Counted from the stretch's first letter, positions 8,437-17,306 are shown. The stretch is DNA of 64,000 bases from Parachryseolinea silvisoli (GCF_021190955.1 NZ_JAIOAO010000002.1:992001-1056000), one strand, 5' to 3'. A program made the numbers and translations. The notes: generated from the letters alone by a model not told the origin.

Positions 8437-9300
8437 TTATCCCAGGTACGTTCGTAACTGTTGTGCCTGGCGGGACCGCTGTAGTCGCTGCGTAGCATGG
8501 TCTTTAATTTGCCGTACACGTTCGCGTGTAATGGAGAACCGCTCGCCGATTTCGCTCAGTGTGAGTGCCTGCTGATCATTCAGACCATAAAAAAGTGTCA
8601 GCACCTCGCCTTCGCGGGCAGTCAATACCGACAATGCCAGTCGAATTTCGACCTGCAAAGCGGCGCTCATCAGCGATGCGTCGGGTGCGCTGGATGTTGC
8701 GTCAGGCAACGTGTCGATCAGCGATAAGTCATCGGTGTTTAGTACCGGTGCATCTGCCGAAACAGACTTTTGTGAGATAATAAGTGTATCGTCCACGGTG
8801 TGTACCGTGACGTTTAGTATTTCCGCGAGCTCATTGTTGCTTGGCTCGCGCTGCAGGCGCTGCTCGAGCTCTGCTTGCGCCTTCAACAGCTTGATGATAG
8901 AACTGACGCGGTTTAGTGGTAGTCGCACGATTCTGGCTTGCGACGCCAATGCGGAGATAATCGCCTGACGAATCCACCATACAGCATAGGAAATAAATTT
9001 GAATCCGCGCGTTTCGTCAAATCGTACGGCGGCCTGGATCAGGCCAACATTGCCCTCGTTGATCAGATCGTTCAGCGCCAGGCCGCGGTTCTGGTATTGT
9101 TTTGCGACGGAGACGACAAAACGCAAGTTGGCTCTTGTCAATTTCGCCAGCGCCACCGCGTCCCCTTCGCGTATTCGTTTTGCCAGCTCCACCTCTTCGT
9201 CCATTGTTACAAGTGCCACTTTGCCTATTTCGGATAAATAGCGGTCCAGCGACTGACTTTCGCGGTTCGTGATCTGCTTACTGATTCTTAGTTGTTTCAT
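8437..9300 (-). CDS. RpoD-like sigma-70 factor, probably a paralogue of the primary sigma
   Basis: 287 residues, the length of Bacteroidota primary sigma factors. Region 1.2 ([12 protein letters not shown]), region 2 ([47 protein letters not shown]), region 3 and region 4 with a helix-turn-helix ([18 protein letters not shown]) are intact, and it ends in the typical TYLG. Region 3 ([19 protein letters not shown]) looks divergent from what I recall of housekeeping RpoD. It is last in a probable three-gene run rhlE-RRM-sigma with gaps of 73 and 56 bases. The context suggests an extra group-2-type factor tied to cold or RNA stress rather than the housekeeping copy, but that is inference. Confidence 0.85.
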   Translation of the reverse strand: MKQLRISKQITNRESQSLDRYLSEIGKVALVTMDEEVELAKRIREGDAVALAKLTRANLRFVVSVAKQYQNRGLALNDLINEGNVGLIQAAVRFDETRGFKFISYAVWWIRQAIISALASQARIVRLPLNRVSSIIKLLKAQAELEQRLQREPSNNELAEILNVTVHTVDDTLIISQKSVSADAPVLNTDDLSLIDTLPDATSSAPDASLMSAALQVEIRLALSVLTAREGEVLTLFYGLNDQQALTLSEIGERFSITRERVRQIKDHATQRLQRSRQAQQLRTYLG

Positions 9301-9356
9301 TTCTCAGAGTTGCTTGACGAAAGTGTGCGGCCGCGGTGCGATGGGCACGATCGAGG

Positions 9357-9611
9357 CTACCGTTTTGCCTGTTTTTGGCGTGCCTCGGAGATAAACATTT
9401 TGCGGCCGAAAAACTCTACATTTTTTAATTGGCGAATGGCCTCCTTTGCTTCGTTGTCATACGGCATTTCCACAAAGGCAAATCCCCGAGATTCACCCAC
9501 TTGCGGGTCAACAATGACGTTCGCGGATGACACTTTTCCAAACTCTCCAAACAGTGCCTCGAGTGCCTGGTCGTTCACCTGGCGGGCAAGGTTTCCTACA
9601 TATAAATTCAT
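9357..9611 (-). CDS. RRM RNA-binding protein without glycine tail
   Basis: 84 residues, one RRM: RNP2 LYVGNL (3-8) and RNP1 RGFAFVEM (about 41-48), ending in a short basic tail (ARQKQAKR). The start at MNLYVGNL matches the other RRM protein (MNIYVANI); a longer frame upstream would add unrelated residues overlapping rhlE. It lies between the DEAD-box helicase and the sigma factor on the same strand and likely shares their transcript. Expected role: cold-type RNA chaperone. Confidence 0.9.
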   Translation of the reverse strand: MNLYVGNLARQVNDQALEALFGEFGKVSSANVIVDPQVGESRGFAFVEMPYDNEAKEAIRQLKNVEFFGRKMFISEARQKQAKR

Positions 9612-9648
9612 GTGAATACTACTAGTTACAATAAAAAATAGAGAACCT

Positions 9649-9670
9649 CCCGCACAGTTGCCTATGCGGG
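9649..9670 (-). other. Hairpin between rhlE and RRM genes
   Basis: Inverted repeat CCCGCA / TGCGGG with a 10-nt loop in the 73-base gap. On the minus strand a T-rich stretch follows after about ten bases, so it may be a weak attenuator or processing site rather than a full terminator. Confidence 0.4.
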
Positions 9671-9684
9671 AAATCAGAAGACGA

Positions 9685-10797
9685 TCAGGCAAAAGGATGC
9701 GCCAGCACTTCGATCTTACCGGGCGAAATGCGGTTCAGGTTCCGCAGCTGTCCTTTTTCCTCGTGGTCGCAAAACGAAATAGCCGTGCCCGAATTACCCG
9801 CGCGGCCGGTTCTGCCAATGCGGTGGGTGTACGTCTCGACTGTATCCGGCATCTCGTAATTAATGACAAAAGGAAGATTGTTGATATCGATCCCCCGGGC
9901 GGCAATATCTGTGGCGACCAGTACCCGTGTTGCGTTCTTTCTGAAATTGGTCAAGGCACGTTGCCGTGCTCCCTGCGAGCGATCGCCATGAAATGCCTCT
10001 GCCGAGATACCGGCTTTCACCAGATTGCGCACGATTTTGTCGGCGCCATGCTTGGTCCGGGCAAATACCATGACATTTCCCATAGCTTCGGCAATGACGT
10101 GGTGAAGCAATGCTTGCTTGTCCTGGCGGGAGACATGGTATACACCCTGCCGTATGACCGCGGCCGTTTGCTGCGTTGCCACCTTGATAGTAATCGGTGT
10201 GCGAAGCATGCTCGTTACCAGTGATTGAATTTCCGCGGGCACTGTTGCCGACAGAAAAATGCGCTGGCACTCACGTGGAACGAGTGAAAGTACCTTCCGC
10301 ACGTCGTGAATAAAGCCCATGTCAAGCATACGATCGGCTTCGTCGAGCACGAGAATCTGCAAGTCGCTCAGTTTTATTATCCGTTGGTTAATGAGATCGA
10401 GTAATCGGCCGGGCGTGGCAATGACAACATCCGCTCCCTGGCGAAGCTGTCTGACCTGGTGCATCTGAGAAACACCGCCGTAAACAAGGACACTCGATAG
10501 GCGTAGATTCTTTCCATAGAGCGTCAGGTTATCCGCGATCTGAATAGCCAGTTCGCGCGTAGGTGTAAGAATAAGGCCGCGAATACCATTCGATGGCTTT
10601 GCCTCTGAGAGTCGTTGCAGCAGCGGGATGGCAAACGCCGCGGTTTTACCGGTGCCTGTCTGTGCGGAAGCGAGTACATCGCGTCCCGTAAGAATGGCAG
10701 GAATGGCCTGTTCCTGGATGGGTGTAGGTTGATTGTAGCCTTTTTTCTGGAGCGCATCCAGAATAGGTGCACTTACCTGAAGTTTTTGAAATGACAC
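9685..10797 (-). CDS. rhlE: DEAD-box ATP-dependent RNA helicase, RhlE type
   Basis: 370 residues from the GTG at 10797 (MSFQKLQVSAPILDAL). All DEAD-box motifs are present: the Q motif (GYNQPTPIQEQAIP), motif I AQTGTGKT, PTRELA, TPGRLLD, motif II DEAD, motif III SAT, TDIAARGID and HRIGRTGR. The protein stops shortly after the helicase core, without the long basic tail of many RhlE proteins. GTG 10797 is preferred because it aligns with family N-termini; the upstream in-frame ATG (10860) adds atypical residues. It unwinds RNA in the cytosol, in ribosome assembly or cold adaptation. A ~200-nt leader precedes it. Confidence 0.92.
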   Translation of the reverse strand: MSFQKLQVSAPILDALQKKGYNQPTPIQEQAIPAILTGRDVLASAQTGTGKTAAFAIPLLQRLSEAKPSNGIRGLILTPTRELAIQIADNLTLYGKNLRLSSVLVYGGVSQMHQVRQLRQGADVVIATPGRLLDLINQRIIKLSDLQILVLDEADRMLDMGFIHDVRKVLSLVPRECQRIFLSATVPAEIQSLVTSMLRTPITIKVATQQTAAVIRQGVYHVSRQDKQALLHHVIAEAMGNVMVFARTKHGADKIVRNLVKAGISAEAFHGDRSQGARQRALTNFRKNATRVLVATDIAARGIDINNLPFVINYEMPDTVETYTHRIGRTGRAGNSGTAISFCDHEEKGQLRNLNRISPGKIEVLAHPFA

Positions 10798-10861
10798 GTA
10801 GAATGTTGTTAAGATATAGGAATGCCACACCGATCCTTTCGATGCGCTTATCCAGGGCATA

Positions 10862-11006
10862 GCGTTAACAAATTCAAAAACAAAAAGCCTTTTCGGCGGT
10901 CCGTTAGCAGTGTAACAACGACGTATCTCCTGGATTAATTGGGGAGAGAATTAGTGACCGAGCTTCTCCGAGGAAGAACCAGCGAATAAGAATATCCACA
11001 ATTGAC
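10862..11006 (-). promoter_or_regulatory. Conserved leader RNA, copy B (rhlE 5' UTR)
   Basis: Starts just after the TACCTTTG box and matches leader A: TCAATTGTGGATA at 10993-11005, CGGTCACTAATTCTCTCC at 10943-10960 (16 of 18 identical to copy A), and GAATTTGTTAACGC at 10862-10875. A TCTCC...GGAGA stem is possible in the middle. The rhlE start codon follows 65 bases later. Confidence 0.65.
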
Positions 11007-11010
11007 GGTG

Positions 11011-11041
11011 CAAAGGTAGCCTTTAAAAGGCTGTAAACCAA
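11011..11041 (-). promoter_or_regulatory. Bacteroidota-type promoter of rhlE
   Basis: On the minus strand: TTG (11041-11039), 20-nt spacer, TACCTTTG (11018-11011). The predicted start near 11005 gives a leader of about 207 nt before the GTG at 10797. Confidence 0.75.
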
Positions 11042-11168
11042 TCTGCGCATGTGCCGTGCCTGCGTGCATCTCTGCAAATCAGCTTAAAAACACACAATAA
11101 GCCCTGCATTGCCTTAAAAGGCGTTGCTAAATTATTTTAGCGATGCCACATGATCGAGTAATTTAGCG

Positions 11169-11176
11169 TACCTTTG
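11169..11176 (+). promoter_or_regulatory. -7 box for the 11336 gene
   Basis: TACCTTTG, exact match to the -7 consensus, about 160 nt before the start codon. No TTG at the ideal distance. Confidence 0.45.
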
Positions 11177-11335
11177 AAGACTTATTCAGCGCTACCATGG
11201 TCCTTTTGCATGAAATGCTTCCTCAAGGGCTTTGTTCTGTCGACACTCGATAAGGTAACTTTACATGCTAATCTCGTCCTGTTTAATGACTATGTGTGAC
11301 GAGCGAATAGTTTTTTACACATATAAATAAGAATC

Positions 11336-11674
11336 ATGAGCTACGATCTGCCCAACCGAAAATATGCACCTCTTTGGAGCAAGTATCGCCCGGTTATACT
11401 GAAAATGATGATCGACTCGCTTCAGGAGCCGCAACAGTACCAGCTTATGCGTCATGAATTTCAGGCGCTTGACGAGGGTAAGAAGAAGAGCATAGGTTTC
11501 AGCTTGCAGGTTTTCAAAAACAAGGCGCTGAACGATATCAAAAGTTCTGAAGTAGCCCAGGATTTATTGCACATGCTGCTGCAATCCCGTAAGGGTATTG
11601 AATTGATGGATAGCAATACGTTCGAAATTTCCCTTGACCGGCAGTTGATCTTGCACGTCAGCAAAGCGGCGTAA
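11336..11674 (+). CDS. Conserved-looking hypothetical protein
   Basis: 112 residues, cytosolic, beginning MSYDLPNRKYAPLWSKYRPV. Mostly helical by eye, with charged and hydrophobic residues alternating; no Cys and no recognised motif. Convergent with the next gene, 12 bases apart. Its promoter region is shared back-to-back with rhlE, which hints at a link to the RNA-chaperone island, but no function can be assigned. Confidence 0.65.
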   Translation: MSYDLPNRKYAPLWSKYRPVILKMMIDSLQEPQQYQLMRHEFQALDEGKKKSIGFSLQVFKNKALNDIKSSEVAQDLLHMLLQSRKGIELMDSNTFEISLDRQLILHVSKAA

Positions 11675-11686
11675 TAAGGACGAACC

Positions 11687-13057
11687 TCACTTCACTTTCT
11701 TTCCGATGATTTCGCGCCCGCCCTGGTGGAGGGTAACGCTTTCGATGGCCCCCGAAGCATTTTGGTGGAACGTTAGCTGTGCTTCTACTACTTTGTAGAA
11801 GAAGACGTTCTGTGCCCTGGCGAATATCGGAAAATTTCCCTGGCCTGTCGCCTGGGCGAACAGTTGCTTTTCTTCTCGCGTTACTGTTAGGATGAAGCCG
11901 GGTGCAAGCTCGTATTGGCCAATGTAAGTTTCCAACACGGCTATATCAACAGGTATTTCTGCTGTTTCGATCACGGGGGGCTTGCCGTCTGTTACGGGGA
12001 TGTTCGTGTCCAGCAGGTGCAAGCCGATGTCGTCGACACCGATCGCTGAATTTGTGAGGACCACGACGCCTTTCTTACCATTCTTTTGGAAGCCAGAAAA
12101 TGTGCGGTAGCCGCCGGTGCCGCCGCTGTGCGTGATGATTTCTACGCCATTGACATTAGCAATGTGCCAGCCCAAGCCTACTTGTGGTGCTGCGTCTGCC
12201 GGGCGTGTGTTTGTCTGAGCCAACTGCATGGCTGAATACAACTTGCTCTTCCCCTGTCCCATGTTAGCGCGTATATACCGGACCATGTCCACGGCGTCGG
12301 ACCGGATGCCACCGGCCCCTGCCAAGATTGGGAGATCCCAATTCTCGACTGCCACGCCTTCGCTGTAACCCTGTGCCAGGTTCTTTTTCATGGACGGCGT
12401 TAAGGTAACGCGCGTATTGGCCATGCCCAGGGGGGTGGCAATAACGTCGACCATTAACTTTTCATATGTAGTTTTCTTCTGCGTTGCCAGGATGTGCCCC
12501 AACAGGCCCACGGCATAATTCGAATATTCGTATTGTGAGCCGATGTCGCGTGGAAGAGTATAGCCTTTCAGGAAATCATATAATTGCTTCTCGGTATAGT
12601 CGGCGTATGGGTTTGCCGGGTTGGCGGGGGTAAAGTTGTCCGGAAGCCTGGGAAATGACGAAGTGTGATTGGAAAGATTAACCAACCTGATCACTTCGCC
12701 ATTCCGGGTGGGAGCGGTGACTCCGGTGGGCAGATATTTTTGCAGGGGATCGTCGAGCTTGATTTTCCCGTTGACGACTTCGTTGGCGAGCAGAATGCCG
12801 GTAAATGTTTTAGAGATTGAGCCGATCTCGAATATAGTATGCTCATTGACGGGGTCGGTCGTGGTCAATGACTTCACGCCGAATGAATAAAAACGTACAT
12901 CATCGCCGTTGATCAGTCCGATGACGATGCCCGGGTTGGTGTGATTGTCGACGCGTAGTTTGATTTTGTCTTTGACGTCCTGAGGGAGGTCGCTTTGGCA
13001 GCTGGCATTGCTATAGCAGGCGACGGCGAGTATGAACGGTAGAATTTTCGTTAGCAT
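11687..13057 (-). CDS. Serine hydrolase of the beta-lactamase class C / penicillin-binding family
   Basis: 456 residues with a signal peptide (MLTKILPFILAVACYSNASC, possibly a lipobox). The SxxK motif is S80-I-S-K83 in EIGSISKTF; the Tyr-x-Asn motif is YSN in YEYSNYAVG; the KTG-like triad is HSGGTGGYRT. A C-terminal extra domain of about 100 residues (from DIAVLETYIGQYEL) is a lipocalin-like DUF3471-type extension common in such enzymes. It is probably a periplasmic or surface D-Ala-D-Ala peptidase or esterase; true beta-lactamase activity is possible but not shown. Upstream lies a 284-base divergent region shared with the TonB receptor. Confidence 0.88.
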   Translation of the reverse strand: MLTKILPFILAVACYSNASCQSDLPQDVKDKIKLRVDNHTNPGIVIGLINGDDVRFYSFGVKSLTTTDPVNEHTIFEIGSISKTFTGILLANEVVNGKIKLDDPLQKYLPTGVTAPTRNGEVIRLVNLSNHTSSFPRLPDNFTPANPANPYADYTEKQLYDFLKGYTLPRDIGSQYEYSNYAVGLLGHILATQKKTTYEKLMVDVIATPLGMANTRVTLTPSMKKNLAQGYSEGVAVENWDLPILAGAGGIRSDAVDMVRYIRANMGQGKSKLYSAMQLAQTNTRPADAAPQVGLGWHIANVNGVEIITHSGGTGGYRTFSGFQKNGKKGVVVLTNSAIGVDDIGLHLLDTNIPVTDGKPPVIETAEIPVDIAVLETYIGQYELAPGFILTVTREEKQLFAQATGQGNFPIFARAQNVFFYKVVEAQLTFHQNASGAIESVTLHQGGREIIGKKVK

Positions 13058-13230
13058 ATCCTTAGTACGTCCTCTGTACGCCTTTTGTTTTTGGTGATCA
13101 TGTTATTTTATACTTACCCAAATCGAAACTTGTGGTTTCATCGACAGGGTATTTTGATCCCCTGTGAAGGGTATTTTCTTCTTTACCATGCTGTTGAGGT
13201 TGTGATAAACCCGGATTCTTCCGGTAGTTA

Positions 13231-13262
13231 TTTGGAACTATTCTAAACGAGTTCTAATATCG
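13231..13262 (+). promoter_or_regulatory. Possible promoter of iron-uptake operon
   Basis: TTTG (13231-13234), 20-nt spacer, TAATATCG (13255-13262), an imperfect TAnnTTTG. An inverted GAAC...GTTC pair overlaps the spacer and could be an operator. Confidence 0.35.
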
Positions 13263-13272
13263 CACAAAATAA

Positions 13273-13314
13273 AGCCGTACAGCGGCAACTGTACGGCTAT
13301 CCCGGTGAACCGGG
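13273..13314 (+). promoter_or_regulatory. Two tandem hairpins in the leader of the TonB receptor gene
   Basis: First hairpin: AGCCGTACAG (13273-13282) / CTGTACGGCT (13289-13298), a perfect 10-bp stem with loop CGGCAA. Second: CCCGG (13301-13305) / CCGGG (13310-13314) with tetraloop TGAA. They fill most of the predicted ~75-nt leader before the start at 13342. No T-run follows, so they are not a terminator; an RNA element or a DNA operator are both possible. Confidence 0.55.
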
Positions 13315-13341
13315 AGCGATTAAACGGAACATTTAAAAGCA

Positions 13342-15672
13342 ATGCAAAGTAGACAAATTTTGCTCATGGCTTTGCTATGTGCGTGCGGTATTTTTGCGCA
13401 AGCACAGACAGGGTCGATTCGCGGTACTATACTTGACAAAACAGGTGAGCCCGCTATAGGTCTGATGGTCAAAATTCAGGACCTTGCCCTCGGCGCAGCG
13501 ACGAATCATGCGGGTGCCTTTGTCATCGAAAATGTTACAGCGGGCAAGCATATACTTCTCGTTACCGGTATAGGTTTTCAATCCTTACAGCATACTATAC
13601 ATATAGAGACCGGCAAGGAAGCTGTTGTTTCGCTCACCGTGGAGTCGTCGTCCACCGAGTTGGAGGAGGTCATGGTGGTTGGTCGCTCCGAAGTGCAGGA
13701 GACCAACCGACAGGCTTACAACGTCACGGCCGTCGATGCCAAACAATTATACAACACCACCCTTGATCTGGCAGGCGCGTTGGACCGTGTCGCAGGCGTT
13801 CGTGTTCGTGAATCGGGCGGTGTAGGGTCAAGTTTCAACCTCTCTCTGAATGGTTTTTCCGGCAACCACGTGCGTTTTTTTATCGACGGAATACCGATGG
13901 ATGGATTCGGTTCGTCTTTTCAGATCAATAATATTCCCATCAACTCTGCCGATCGAATCGAAGTATATAAAGGTGTTGTTCCGATATCCCTGGCTTCCGA
14001 CGCACTAGGCGGCGCCATTAACATTATCACCAATGATCGTTACCGAAACTATGTGGACGTATCATATTCCTATGGCTCATTCAATACCCACCGAAGTGTG
14101 ATCAATGCCGCGGCCACATCAGAACGTGGTTTGCAAGTGCAGTTAAGCGCATACCAGAATTACTCCGACAATGATTATAAAGTAAAGGTGGATGCCGCTG
14201 ACATCTGGACCGGGGCATATACTCCGGGCGCCTGGGTCCGACGTTTTCACGATGTTTATCACAATGAAGCCCTGATTGCGCAGGTGGGCGTGGTCAAGAA
14301 GAAGTATGCCGATAAATTGTTGTTGGGCATTACATTGGGGCGCAACTATAAAGAAATTCAGACTGGTGCGAGAATGGTGTCAGTGTTTGGCAAGTGGCAC
14401 CGACGCGGGGATGTCGTGACGCCGACTTTTAAATACAGAAAACAGGACTTGATCAAAGGCCTGGATGTCACCCTCAATGCTAACTACAACCTGGGAAGCG
14501 AGCAAAATATCGATACGATGAACGTCCGGTATGACTGGTATGGTAACAGTAAACCGAATGGGACCAGTGGCGAACGGTCCAGAAGCTTATACAAGTATAA
14601 AAACAATACTGGTGTCGCGACGGCGATGGCTAGTTACCGCATCAATGACCGTCAATCCATTGCGATGAGCGATGTGTTCAATACCTTTAATCGCAAAGGG
14701 TCGGATGTGTTAAATCCGGATGCGACCAACCCGCCGAGTAAAACTCAGAAAAATGTATTAGGGTTGAGCTATGCCTACAGTAAGGAGGATGCTTTCGGCA
14801 TCACCTTGATCAGTAAGTTCATCACTCAAAAGAACGTTGTCGCTGCGCAAGAGGCCCGTGCTACAACAGATAAGATTGGCTACGGTATCGTGGGGACGTA
14901 TTTTTTCTCGACTTCACTACAAGTGAAAGCATCGTATGAGCTCACCAATAGAATGCCGGAAGCACAGGAGATATTCGGGGATGTTGAGAATTTTGAAGGC
15001 AATCCGAGCCTTTTGCCGGAGCAAAGTGATAATATAAACGTGGGCCTGGCGTACACCTTTGCCGCTGATGCAAACAATAAGTTCCTCTTGAATGCCAATG
15101 GTGTATATCGATACTCCCGCAATTTCATCTACAACCGGTTAAATAACAATCAATCGAAGCTCATTCCAGATAACCGCGAGGGGGTGCGGACCTATGGAGG
15201 TGATGCTGAGCTCCGCTACTCGCACAAACGACTGATATCGGCAGGAGTTACGATGACCTACCAATATCTGCAGAACATGCAGAAGATCGAGCCCGGATAC
15301 ACAGGTGTAAGTCCGGTTTACCTGGATCAGATGCCAAACATACCTTACCTGTTCGGTAACGCCGACGTCTCGGTATCGCTTCGCGATCTGGGCGCGAAAG
15401 GTAATAATATGAGCATTGGCTATAACATGCTGTATGTTCACGCATTTTACCTGTACTGGCCCAGCCGCGGCAGCGACAAGCTGGACATTCCCGAGCAGCT
15501 GAGTCATGATGTGAACATTGTGTATAGCCTGAAACAAGGTCGCTATAATGTCGGCCTGGAAGCCCGGAATGTTACCGATGCCTTACTGTACGACAACTTC
15601 AGTCTCCAAAAGCCGGGCCGAGGATTTTATGTAAACGTTCGGGCTTTCTTTCATAAGACTAGTAATAATTAA
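13342..15672 (+). CDS. TonB-dependent receptor, probable siderophore/iron uptake
   Basis: 776 residues. Signal peptide ending AQAQ, then a carboxypeptidase-like regulatory domain (about 22-110: GSIRGTILDKTGEPAIGLMV), a TonB box-like VMVVGRSE, a plug domain (about 125-235: DALGGAINIITN) and a long beta-barrel ending in the aromatic strand FYVNVRAFFHKTSNN. It lacks the STN domain of FecA-type transducers, so it should be regulated at the transcript or leader level. It is followed 14 bases later by a DUF4374 lipoprotein and then by PepSY-type membrane genes, the arrangement of Bacteroidota siderophore loci. Substrate is inferred from context only. Confidence 0.9.
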   Translation: MQSRQILLMALLCACGIFAQAQTGSIRGTILDKTGEPAIGLMVKIQDLALGAATNHAGAFVIENVTAGKHILLVTGIGFQSLQHTIHIETGKEAVVSLTVESSSTELEEVMVVGRSEVQETNRQAYNVTAVDAKQLYNTTLDLAGALDRVAGVRVRESGGVGSSFNLSLNGFSGNHVRFFIDGIPMDGFGSSFQINNIPINSADRIEVYKGVVPISLASDALGGAINIITNDRYRNYVDVSYSYGSFNTHRSVINAAATSERGLQVQLSAYQNYSDNDYKVKVDAADIWTGAYTPGAWVRRFHDVYHNEALIAQVGVVKKKYADKLLLGITLGRNYKEIQTGARMVSVFGKWHRRGDVVTPTFKYRKQDLIKGLDVTLNANYNLGSEQNIDTMNVRYDWYGNSKPNGTSGERSRSLYKYKNNTGVATAMASYRINDRQSIAMSDVFNTFNRKGSDVLNPDATNPPSKTQKNVLGLSYAYSKEDAFGITLISKFITQKNVVAAQEARATTDKIGYGIVGTYFFSTSLQVKASYELTNRMPEAQEIFGDVENFEGNPSLLPEQSDNINVGLAYTFAADANNKFLLNANGVYRYSRNFIYNRLNNNQSKLIPDNREGVRTYGGDAELRYSHKRLISAGVTMTYQYLQNMQKIEPGYTGVSPVYLDQMPNIPYLFGNADVSVSLRDLGAKGNNMSIGYNMLYVHAFYLYWPSRGSDKLDIPEQLSHDVNIVYSLKQGRYNVGLEARNVTDALLYDNFSLQKPGRGFYVNVRAFFHKTSNN

Positions 15673-15686
15673 CAATCTATTTTAAT

Positions 15687-16892
15687 ATGAATATCAAAAC
15701 CACACTGGCGGCCCTGTTTGTTGCCGTAACATTTGCCGTGTCATGCTCTGACGACGACAACGCTCCTGCGAACCCCGGCAATTTCATTCTGGCCGTAACG
15801 CCTGCCGCATCTACCGGCGTTGCTGACTACCTGCTCACTGCCAGCAGCCTGGATACGGGAAGCGTATCCACTGCTGAAAATGGTGTTGAACAAGACGGAA
15901 CATATCGCTACTACGTAACACATAATAACAAATTCTTTAGTATGCTCTACGGGCAGGGCAACCCCGGCGCGGTAACGGCCTACGATATACAAGCCGGTGC
16001 GCTGAATAAATTGACAAATTTTCAAACCGAAACGGTGCAGTCATTCGCTCCGGTAAACAACGACCTGCTGCTTGTTAAGATTGCCCGGAACCTAGCGACT
16101 CCTACCTCTTCGTGGTATAAGGTCAGCACAGAAAGCCTGACCATCACTTCCGAAGGTACGATGAACACCCTGGATATAACGGGCGACCTGGGGGAGTTGG
16201 CTCACTTTACCTGGATCAAACAGGTGGGTGATAAAGTGTATGCACCTTACCAAACTATTAAAGACAGAAGTTTCAATACGGACTATCCTGACCAGGCATG
16301 GATTGCCGTGTTCAATTACGCCGACATGTCTCTTGATAAGGTAATTGAAGATAATCGCACCAGCTTCATCGGCCGGTATTTTATGGACGGTCTTTCAATA
16401 GCTGAAAACGGCGACATCTATGCTTTCTCTCCTTCGGCGGCAACAACTGGCGGTGCACTTTCTTCTACGAAGCATTCTGCTATTACCCGTATCAAGTCCG
16501 GCACTACTGAATTCGACGAATACTATTTTGATGTAGAAGATGCCAGCGGCGGTAACAATATTACTTCCTGGCTGTATGTGGGTAACAATAACTACATCGT
16601 TCACTCACAGGCAAAGTCGGAAAGAACATCATTTCCTTCAGGTCGTCGTGTGGCAGTCGTGAACGTTATCAATAAAACCTATGATATCGTTTCAGGACTT
16701 CCTGCGTTTGACGATATCGCCAGTCTTACTACGAACAACTATACCCCCAAAGATGGGCGCACTGGCTATATCGGTGTAAACCTGAAAGATGGTACCGGTT
16801 ACGTATATAAGATTGATGTCACCACTAAAACAGCAACGCAGGGCTTGAAGGTCGACGGTGGAACGCTGACAGCGATCCAGCATCTCGACTAA
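15687..16892 (+). CDS. DUF4374 surface lipoprotein
   Basis: 401 residues. Lipoprotein signal with lipobox AVSC at about residue 20 and the SDDD stretch that typically marks export to the outer surface in Bacteroidota. The body is repetitive beta structure (propeller-like: ILAVTPAA..., YLLTASSLDTGS, NKFFSMLYGQGN), matching DUF4374 proteins found beside TonB receptors of iron-siderophore systems. It probably binds or hands over the ligand to the neighbouring receptor. Confidence 0.85.
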   Translation: MNIKTTLAALFVAVTFAVSCSDDDNAPANPGNFILAVTPAASTGVADYLLTASSLDTGSVSTAENGVEQDGTYRYYVTHNNKFFSMLYGQGNPGAVTAYDIQAGALNKLTNFQTETVQSFAPVNNDLLLVKIARNLATPTSSWYKVSTESLTITSEGTMNTLDITGDLGELAHFTWIKQVGDKVYAPYQTIKDRSFNTDYPDQAWIAVFNYADMSLDKVIEDNRTSFIGRYFMDGLSIAENGDIYAFSPSAATTGGALSSTKHSAITRIKSGTTEFDEYYFDVEDASGGNNITSWLYVGNNNYIVHSQAKSERTSFPSGRRVAVVNVINKTYDIVSGLPAFDDIASLTTNNYTPKDGRTGYIGVNLKDGTGYVYKIDVTTKTATQGLKVDGGTLTAIQHLD

Positions 16893-16916
16893 CGGTTGCC
16901 TGAGAAGATGATATAA

Positions 16917-16955
16917 AACTCGTTAGCACGGGCCTAAATGCCCGGCTAACGAGTT
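16917..16955 (+). terminator. Strong hairpin between lipoprotein and membrane genes
   Basis: Perfect 11-bp stem AACTCGTTAGC (16917-16927) / GCTAACGAGTT (16945-16955) with an inner GGGC/GCCC helix. No T-run follows, so it may act as an mRNA-stabilising end or partial terminator that lowers expression of the downstream inner-membrane genes. Confidence 0.6.
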
Positions 16956-16976
16956 ATCCATTAAGCACTATTTCGT

Positions 16977-17306
16977 ATGATCACCACATTTTACTTCATC
17001 CAATTGATTGCTTTTCAGCTTCTGTATGTTACTTCGGAGCAAGTAGAACATACGGATCCGCCGTCGTACCTGCTCAGTATCTTGCGCCACAGGCAAACGT
17101 ACCGAATGATTGGAGGAGCACTGATGCTGTTGGTGACGATAGCGTTTGTCGTGCAATGGGGGTGGATGACAGGAATATGCGCCAGCCTCGTGGGCTTGAT
17201 GGGAGTAGGATGCCTGGTGGTTTCGCTTAATCCGTTTCGGTATGTAAACGAAACGGGAGTGGTTGTGCTGTATGTGTTTTTCCTGACGCTGGAATTTTTA
17301 GTTTGA
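16977..17306 (+). CDS. Small integral membrane protein of iron-uptake operon, DUF3325-like
   Basis: 109 residues with three to four hydrophobic segments (about 1-18, 45-63, 66-84, 93-109). Size, topology and position before a second small membrane protein and a PepSY protein recall the DUF3325/DUF3649 pairs of siderophore operons. Sequence alone does not prove the family. The stop lies 5 bases before the ATG of the next gene. Confidence 0.7.
   Translation: MITTFYFIQLIAFQLLYVTSEQVEHTDPPSYLLSILRHRQTYRMIGGALMLLVTIAFVVQWGWMTGICASLVGLMGVGCLVVSLNPFRYVNETGVVVLYVFFLTLEFLV

Larger units (their letters stand above)
10798..11335. other. Divergent promoter region between rhlE and a hypothetical gene
   Basis: About 540 bases. 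It holds leader copy B and a consensus promoter for rhlE on the minus strand, plus a second -7 box TACCTTTG at 11169-11176 on the plus strand for the next gene. No further coding signal. Confidence 0.6.

Noticed and set aside
10921-10960. GGGGAGAGAATT near rhlE considered as a fourth NtrC-site palindrome
   Set aside because: The right arm CCCC is missing, and the sequence is part of the duplicated leader.
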